Origin: Arthrobacter sp.
GTDB taxonomy: Bacteria; Actinomycetota; Actinomycetes; Actinomycetales; Micrococcaceae
Assembly: GCA_030146405.1 (NCBI GenBank)
Contig: JASLBS010000158.1
Span: forward strand, 1-15,748
DNA length: 15,748 nucleotides
Direction: 5' to 3'
This document shows, one piece after another, positions 11,880 to 15,748 of this stretch; within the stretch, counting starts at the first letter, position 1, and the number at the start of each line of letters is the position of its first letter. The position numbers were made by a program, and so were the translations under genes. Under the pieces are notes generated by a model. The model ran no database searches and had not been told where the DNA came from. It worked only from the letters and a program-made list of their open reading frames with translations.

Positions 11880-13166
11880 TCAGGGTACCGGTCTGCGCGA
11901 ATCGTACAGGGCGAAGTGTGGCTGCCAGCGGGCCATCACCAGCACCAGGACGATGCACGCCAGGCCACCCACGACGGCGGTCCACCCCTCACCGAGCCAG
12001 GTGGCCTGCCCACCGGCCACCATGTCGCCGAGCCGGGGACCGCCGGCCACCACGACGATGAAGACGCCCTGGAGGCGTCCGCGCATCGCGTCCGGCGTCG
12101 CCGACTGCAGGATGGTGTTCCGGAAGACGCTGCTCACCGAGTCGGCGATGCCCGCGAACACCAGGCAGGCTGCGGCAGGCAGCACCCAGAAGGAGAGCTC
12201 ACCCTCACCCGGAAGCGGCAGGGCGGAGGAGCCGGCCATGACCACCACGCAGCCGAAGCCCGCCACCGAGGCACCCCACCCCACGATGGACCAGATCACT
12301 GCGAGCCCCTGCTGGTGGATCCGCCCCAGCGGCCCGGAGAACAGGCCCGCCAGGACTGACCCGAAGGCGCTGGAGGCGAGAAGTATTCCGACGGTCAGCT
12401 CTCCCCCACCGATCAGGACCGCCCCGACGGCGGGCAGCAGCGCCCTGGGCTGCGAGGTGATCATGGCGATGAGGTCGAGGATGAAGGTCATGCGGATGTT
12501 GGGGCGCGTGCCGAGGAACCGGAAACCCTCGAGCACCGTGGCCAGGCCCGCCCGCCGCGTGGGCCCCTCCGGCGGTAACGGGGGCAACCGGAACAGCGCC
12601 CACAGCGCGAAGGTGAAGGTCACCACGTCGACGGTGTACGTCCAGGCGTAGCCCACCTGCACCACGAGCACCCCTGCCAGCAGGGGGCCGACGGTGAACG
12701 CGAGGCCGTAGGTGATCATGCTCAGTGCATTGGCCGCCGGCAGCAGTTCACGCCGGACCAACCGGGGGATGATGGAGCTGCGCGTGGGCTGGTTGATGCC
12801 GGCCGCCCCGGACTGCACGGCGATGAGCCCGTAGAGCAGCCCCACGCTGTCGAGGCCGAGCCAGGCCTGTGCGGCGATCAGCGTGGTGGTCATCCACAGC
12901 GCCGCCCCCGAGTAGAGGGCCACCTTCCGGCGGTCCTGCGCGTCGGCGATCGCACCACCGTAGAGGCCTGCGATGACCAGTGGTACGAGCGCGAACAGGC
13001 TCAGCAGCGCGACACTCAGGGTGGACTGCGTGATCGCGTAGATCTGCAGGCTCACCGCGACGATGGTGAGCTGGGTGCCGATGGCCGAGAGTGCCGTGCC
13101 GAAGTAGAGGCGGCGGAAGGCCGGGCTCTCCTTCAGCGGGGTGATATCGGCGAGGAGTCGGGGCAC
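11880..13166 (-). CDS. MFS transporter, EntS-like exporter
   Basis: This encodes a 428-residue membrane protein with about twelve helices. RRLYFGTALSAIGTQLTIVAV at about 18-38 and the loop GGAIADAQDRRKVAL at about 70-84 (D-R-R-K of MFS motif A) are typical of the enterobactin-exporter-like (MFS_3) group, as are INQPTRSSIIPRLV near 124-137 and ATPDAMRGRLQGVF in the second half. Such proteins export siderophores or drugs, but no siderophore genes are nearby, so the substrate is open. Translation starts at GTG, 6 bases after TAGACT and without a Shine-Dalgarno sequence, so the mRNA is probably leaderless. A strong hairpin separates it from the nitroreductase gene upstream. Confidence 0.88.
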   Translation of the reverse strand: MPRLLADITPLKESPAFRRLYFGTALSAIGTQLTIVAVSLQIYAITQSTLSVALLSLFALVPLVIAGLYGGAIADAQDRRKVALYSGAALWMTTTLIAAQAWLGLDSVGLLYGLIAVQSGAAGINQPTRSSIIPRLVRRELLPAANALSMITYGLAFTVGPLLAGVLVVQVGYAWTYTVDVVTFTFALWALFRLPPLPPEGPTRRAGLATVLEGFRFLGTRPNIRMTFILDLIAMITSQPRALLPAVGAVLIGGGELTVGILLASSAFGSVLAGLFSGPLGRIHQQGLAVIWSIVGWGASVAGFGCVVVMAGSSALPLPGEGELSFWVLPAAACLVFAGIADSVSSVFRNTILQSATPDAMRGRLQGVFIVVVAGGPRLGDMVAGGQATWLGEGWTAVVGGLACIVLVLVMARWQPHFALYDSRRPVP

Positions 13167-13172
13167 GGGGAA

Positions 13173-13178
13173 AGTCTA
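13173..13178 (-). promoter_or_regulatory. -10 element TAGACT, leaderless GTG start of the EntS-like gene
   Basis: On the minus strand TAGACT is followed by 6 bases (TTCCCC) and then the GTG at 13166. The absence of a purine-rich sequence between them rules out an ordinary ribosome binding site. Confidence 0.55.
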
Positions 13179-13192
13179 ATCGGGTACTGGTT

Positions 13193-13237
13193 CGCCGCGG
13201 CAACTGTCCGGTGATGTCCCGGACCGTTGCCGCGGCG
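13193..13237 (-). terminator. Long hairpin after the nitroreductase gene
   Basis: A 12-bp perfect stem (13193-13204 with 13226-13237) continues after one mismatch into 6 more pairs (13206-13211 with 13219-13224) and a 7-base loop. It starts 10 bases after the nitroreductase stop and ends 15 bases before the next gene's -10, insulating the two units. Confidence 0.8.
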
Positions 13238-13246
13238 TGCAGCGGA

Positions 13247-13843
13247 TCAGCTCCGGGTAAGAACCAGTTCCTCGAGGGGAAGGCGGGTACGCGGTACGGT
13301 CTCACGCTCCGCGAGTGCCTCGGGGAGCTTGTCGGCCTCGGCGACGGTACCGACGGCCGTGACGACCAGGGGCTTCAGATTCTCGGTGAGGTCGAAGGCC
13401 GCCGTGAGCTTGTCCCACTCCACGCCGGCCATCTGGTGGGTGTGGAGACCTTCGGCATGGGCCTGGATGCTGAGGTGGGCGAAGGCCTGGCCCAGGTCGT
13501 ACTCGGCATAGGGACGCTTGTCGCCCTCGACGGTGGAGGTTTCCGCGATCCCCACGATCAGCGCCGACGCGTTGAACGCCCACGCGGCGTTGAAGCCCAC
13601 GAGGGCGTCGACGATGACGTCGAAAAGGTGGGTGCCACGGCGGGCGACGACGAACCGACGGGGCTGATGGTTGCTGGCGGAGGGCGCCCACCGGGCGGCC
13701 TCCAGCAGGGCGGTGAGCTGCGCGTCCGAGATGGTGGCCTCGGCATCGAACGAGCGCGGACTCCAGCGCTCGGCCAACTCGTGCATGATCGGCACGCTCG
13801 TGCTCGCGGTGCGGGTGGTCGTGGTGTCTGTGCTCAGGGACAT
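13247..13843 (-). CDS. Nitroreductase family protein
   Basis: This 198-residue FMN-dependent oxidoreductase has the nitroreductase hallmarks: ERWSPRSF at 25-32 with the conserved Arg and Ser contacting FMN phosphate, and ARWAPSASNHQPRRFVV at about 50-66, the second FMN-binding loop. YDLGQAFAHLSIQAHAEGLHTHQMAGV at about 115-141 is the central dimer helix. The family reduces nitroaromatics, quinones or flavins with NAD(P)H as a homodimer. The in vivo substrate is unknown. GAGG lies about 5 bases before the ATG, supporting the start. The extended Ser/Thr-rich first 18 residues are probably disordered. It lies downstream of the hydrolase gene on the same strand. Confidence 0.9.
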   Translation of the reverse strand: MSLSTDTTTTRTASTSVPIMHELAERWSPRSFDAEATISDAQLTALLEAARWAPSASNHQPRRFVVARRGTHLFDVIVDALVGFNAAWAFNASALIVGIAETSTVEGDKRPYAEYDLGQAFAHLSIQAHAEGLHTHQMAGVEWDKLTAAFDLTENLKPLVVTAVGTVAEADKLPEALAERETVPRTRLPLEELVLTRS

Positions 13844-13874
13844 CGAGGCCTCTTCTCGTAGATTTCCGACGGAC

Positions 13875-13959
13875 GGCGCCTCATCGAGCCCCGATGGGGC
13901 ATAACCTGCCCGTGCTCCGCCACATTCCCAGGAGGGGCGCGGCAGGACGGTGAGGCGCC
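13875..13959 (-). other. Structured intergenic segment upstream of the nitroreductase gene
   Basis: GGCGCCTCATCG (13875-13886) pairs with CGGTGAGGCGCC (13948-13959), a 12-bp stem with one G-U pair, enclosing about 60 bases that include a small GCCCC-GAT-GGGGC hairpin at 13889-13901. It may be the hydrolase terminator, or a structured leader if transcription reads through. It resembles no riboswitch I know. Confidence 0.4.
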
Positions 13960-13975
13960 CCGGTGAGGGAGCTGC

Positions 13976-14683
13976 CTACGAGGCGGCGCCGCGCTTCCCC
14001 GTGGCGATGGCCCGATCGATCTCGTCGAGGACACGTGCGTCCCCGATGGGCCGGAAGTGCCCCATGGTGTCCAGTTGCACGTTCCGGGCACCGTCCACGA
14101 AGCTGCCACCCGGGATGTGGGGGTCGAACCGCCCGTAGATGGAGGTGATGTGGGCGTTCACCTCGGAGTTGGCCTGGAGTTCGCGCAGCGTGGGGTTACG
14201 GGGGGAGAAGGCCCGGATGCTGGGCAGGATGAACAGATTGGCGTAGACCGAGCCCGAGAACGGGGTGTTGACAGCGACCAGGCAATCGATGCGCCTCCGG
14301 GTGGTGGACGACGTCAGGAGGAACTTACCGATCAGCCCGCCCTTGCTGTGCGCCACGATGATGACGTCGCTCAGCTCGTGCTCCTCGAGATACCCTGCGG
14401 CGAGCTGCGCCATCGCCTCCACGGTGCCGCGGTTGTAGCCGAGCTTCTGCACCACGTGCACCGGGTGCCCCGCCCGGTACAGGTGGTCCGCCACCGGTTG
14501 CATGAACTGCCAGGTCTCGTAGATGCCGGGGATGAGCAGCACGGGCGGCTTGGCGGGAGGGGCATCCTGTCGGGGGGTGAGGTACTGCGAAGGATCGGCG
14601 CGGAAGAAGAACCCGTGGACCTGCCAGAAACCGACGTAGGCGTAATCCAGTACCCAGGCCCAGGCGCGCTTGAAGACGTTCAC
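13976..14683 (-). CDS. Alpha/beta hydrolase, lipase-like
   Basis: With the GTG at 14683 this is a 235-residue alpha/beta hydrolase. The triad is visible: nucleophile Ser113 in AHSKGG, Asp187 in GRFDPHIP and His209 in MGHF. The oxyanion segment IPGIYETWQF at about 51-60 and the order of strands match triacylglycerol-lipase or esterase-like proteins. There is no signal peptide, although the aromatic N-terminus (AWAWVLDYAYVGFW) could touch a membrane. The start at 14683 was preferred over a GTG at 14713 because TACCGT ends 7 bases before it. The longer form would add ten residues. The gene is divergent from furA across about 90 bases. The natural ester substrate is unknown. Confidence 0.82.
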   Translation of the reverse strand: MNVFKRAWAWVLDYAYVGFWQVHGFFFRADPSQYLTPRQDAPPAKPPVLLIPGIYETWQFMQPVADHLYRAGHPVHVVQKLGYNRGTVEAMAQLAAGYLEEHELSDVIIVAHSKGGLIGKFLLTSSTTRRRIDCLVAVNTPFSGSVYANLFILPSIRAFSPRNPTLRELQANSEVNAHITSIYGRFDPHIPGGSFVDGARNVQLDTMGHFRPIGDARVLDEIDRAIATGKRGAAS

Positions 14684-14690
14684 CCTTCCC

Positions 14691-14696
14691 ACGGTA
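14691..14696 (-). promoter_or_regulatory. -10 element TACCGT, leaderless GTG start of the hydrolase gene
   Basis: On the minus strand TACCGT is followed by 7 bases (GGGAAGG) and then the GTG at 14683. The GGAAGG lies directly against the start codon, too close to act as a ribosome binding site. Confidence 0.45.
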
Positions 14697-14737
14697 CCCA
14701 CTGGAAAGGTCACGTGGGGCGCAAGTTGGCAGGGGCA

Positions 14738-14759
14738 TATTATGAGGAATTCGTGATTA
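14738..14759 (+). promoter_or_regulatory. furA promoter -10 TATTAT with overlapping AT-rich dyad
   Basis: TATTAT (14738-14743) is the most AT-rich -10-like element here. A 20-bp dyad centred on GAATTC (14740-14759), with 7 of 10 pairs matching, overlaps it and covers the likely transcript start. Its AT richness and position suit self-control by a Fur-family repressor. On the minus strand TAATAT in the same place may be a second promoter facing the hydrolase. Confidence 0.45.
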
Positions 14760-14779
14760 CTGGTTCACTGGTGGAATGA
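14753..14779 (+). CDS. Possible 8-codon leader ORF coupled to furA
   Basis: A GTG preceded by GAGGA (14744-14748, 4-base spacing) opens an 8-codon ORF (MITGSLVE) whose TGA overlaps the furA ATG as ATGA. furA itself has no ribosome binding site at proper distance, so this small ORF could be how ribosomes reach it. Too short to judge as a protein. Confidence 0.4.
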   Translation: MITGSLVE

Positions 14780-15282
14780 CGCCAACAGCACTGACTCCGG
14801 AGGCCCGCGAGGCCGGGTGGTCCGCTGACCTGCGCTCCCACGGGAGGCGCGTGACTCGTCAACGCCTGGCCGTCCTCGCCGCCGTCGAATCCGCCCCTCA
14901 CGCCACGGCCGATGACACCGTCACCGCCGTCCGCGCTTCCCTGCCGCAGATCACCGTGCAGTCCGTGTACGTGGTGCTCGCGGACCTGGCCGAGATCGGC
15001 CTCCTCCGGCGCATCGAGACACCGAACTCCCCCGCCCGCTACGAGACGCGTGTAGGGGACAATCACCACCACGCGATCTGCACCGGCTGCGGGCGCATCG
15101 AAGACGTGGACTGCGCAGTGGGCCACGCCCCCTGCCTCACCCCCCAGTGGTCACCCGGTGCCTCCCGGATGACCATCCAGATCGCAGAGGTCATGTACCA
15201 GGGCCTCTGCGACGACTGCCGATCGGCAGTCCCCGAACCTCACTCAGCAGAAGCACAGAAACAGGAGAACCATGTCCCATAA
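14776..15282 (+). CDS. furA: Fur-family transcriptional regulator (FurA/CatR type)
   Basis: This 168-residue regulator has an N-terminal winged helix (LRSHGRRVTRQRLAVLAAVE at 19-38, recognition segment QITVQSVYVVLADLAEIGLLRRI at about 58-80) and a metal-binding C-terminal domain with HHH at 97-99 and two CxxC motifs, Cys102/Cys105 and Cys145/Cys148, for structural zinc. Fur-family proteins next to catalase genes in actinobacteria generally act as peroxide- or metal-sensing repressors of the catalase and of themselves. Its last 11 bases overlap the catalase start, so the two genes are surely cotranscribed and coupled. The ATG at 14776 lies in an ATGA overlap with an 8-codon leader ORF. Confidence 0.92.
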   Translation: MTPTALTPEAREAGWSADLRSHGRRVTRQRLAVLAAVESAPHATADDTVTAVRASLPQITVQSVYVVLADLAEIGLLRRIETPNSPARYETRVGDNHHHAICTGCGRIEDVDCAVGHAPCLTPQWSPGASRMTIQIAEVMYQGLCDDCRSAVPEPHSAEAQKQENHVP

Positions 15283-15748
15283 CTTCAGCACCACCCAGTC
15301 CGGCGCACCGGTCATCGATGACAGCAACTCGTCCGCCCTCGGCCGGGACGGTGCCATCCCGCTGACCGACCACTACCTCATCGAGAAGTTGGCCCAGTTC
15401 AACCGCGAGCGCGTCCCCGAGCGTGTGGTCCACGCCAAGGGCGGTGGCGCCTTCGGCGTCTTCGAGACCACCGAGGACGTCAGCATGTACACGCGGGCCG
15501 CTCTCTTCCAGCAGGGCACCACCACGGAGACGCTCCTGCGGTTCTCCTCCGTGGCCGGGGAGCAGGGCTCCCCGGACACGTGGCGCGACCCCCGCGGCTT
15601 CGCCCTCAAGTTCTACACCTCCGAGGGCAACTACGACCTCGTGGGCAACAACACCCCGGTGTTCTTCATCCGCGACGGCATCAAGTTCCCCGACTTCATC
15701 CACTCGCAGAAGCGCCTGCCCGGTACCAACCTGCGCGACGCCGACATG
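15272..15748 (+). CDS. katA: Monofunctional haem catalase (clade 3, KatA), 5' part
   Basis: The first 159 codons of a typical catalase are present; the gene runs off the window. It converts hydrogen peroxide to water and oxygen in the cytosol. Distal haem-pocket residues are at canonical positions: His54 in RVVHAKGGGAFG, Ser93 in RFSSVAGE and Asn127 in VGNNTPVFFIRD. The proximal haem-ligand Tyr lies outside. The sequence is of the small-subunit clade and not a KatG catalase-peroxidase. AGGAG lies 4 bases before the ATG, and the start sits inside the end of furA (11-base overlap), so expression should follow FurA control. Confidence 0.95.
   Translation, partial: MSHNFSTTQSGAPVIDDSNSSALGRDGAIPLTDHYLIEKLAQFNRERVPERVVHAKGGGAFGVFETTEDVSMYTRAALFQQGTTTETLLRFSSVAGEQGSPDTWRDPRGFALKFYTSEGNYDLVGNNTPVFFIRDGIKFPDFIHSQKRLPGTNLRDADM

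Noticed and set aside
1..15748. CRISPR array, insertion sequence, prophage or integrative element
   Set aside because: No regularly spaced repeats, transposase or integrase motifs were seen, and no duplicated tRNA-Tyr end was noticed that would mark an attachment site.
15272..15748. KatG catalase-peroxidase, as often paired with furA
   Set aside because: His54, Ser93 and Asn127 and the surrounding motifs belong to the monofunctional catalase family, not to the peroxidase superfamily.

Overview
The window looks like chromosomal DNA of a high-GC Gram-positive actinobacterium, most likely a member of the Micrococcaceae (Arthrobacter-like). This rests on strongly GC-rich codon use, frequent GTG starts, TANNNT-type -10 elements lying 6-7 bases before start codons, and the relatedness suggested by proteins such as the DUF6314 protein, the actinobacterial HtpX and the furA-catalase pair. 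There is no sign of a phage, plasmid, insertion sequence or CRISPR array. It reads as an ordinary chromosomal region made mainly of one- to three-gene transcription units.

Left part (1-4454): the first 20 or so codons of a cysteine synthase/cystathionine beta-synthase (minus strand); a tartrate/D-malate dehydrogenase; a three-gene unit of small membrane proteins on the minus strand; an AlkA-like DNA glycosylase followed by an ABM-fold monooxygenase; a perfect hairpin terminator; a thioredoxin; and a DUF1810 protein. Middle part (4455-9410): a divergent TetR/MFS exporter pair sharing an operator-like dyad; a MarR regulator divergent from a short leader ORF plus a DUF6314 gene; an acyltransferase-3 membrane protein; and two very small membrane proteins separated by about 330 bases with unusually low GC and no convincing gene.

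Right part (9411-15748): a tRNA-Tyr(GUA) with terminator; a small exported protein; a YajQ-family protein; the membrane protease HtpX; an EntS-like MFS transporter; a nitroreductase; a lipase-like alpha/beta hydrolase; and, divergent from it, furA overlapping the start of a clade-3 catalase that runs off the window. Several genes fit stress and detoxification (thioredoxin, nitroreductase, glycosylase, FurA-catalase, HtpX, two MFS exporters), but the operon structure does not bind them into one system.

The strongest cross-cutting observation is about gene starts. At nine genes a TANNNT hexamer is followed after exactly 6 or 7 bases by the ATG or GTG, usually with no usable Shine-Dalgarno sequence. 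This is the signature of leaderless mRNAs, and it decides several start codons here. Other regulatory signals are a TetR-type dyad centred on the exporter's own ATG, a TTAGG-AAG-CCTAA MarR-type palindrome, a 20-bp dyad over the -35 region of a small membrane-protein gene, and two short leader ORFs that end in ATGA overlaps with DUF6314 and furA. I found no clearly new multi-gene system.
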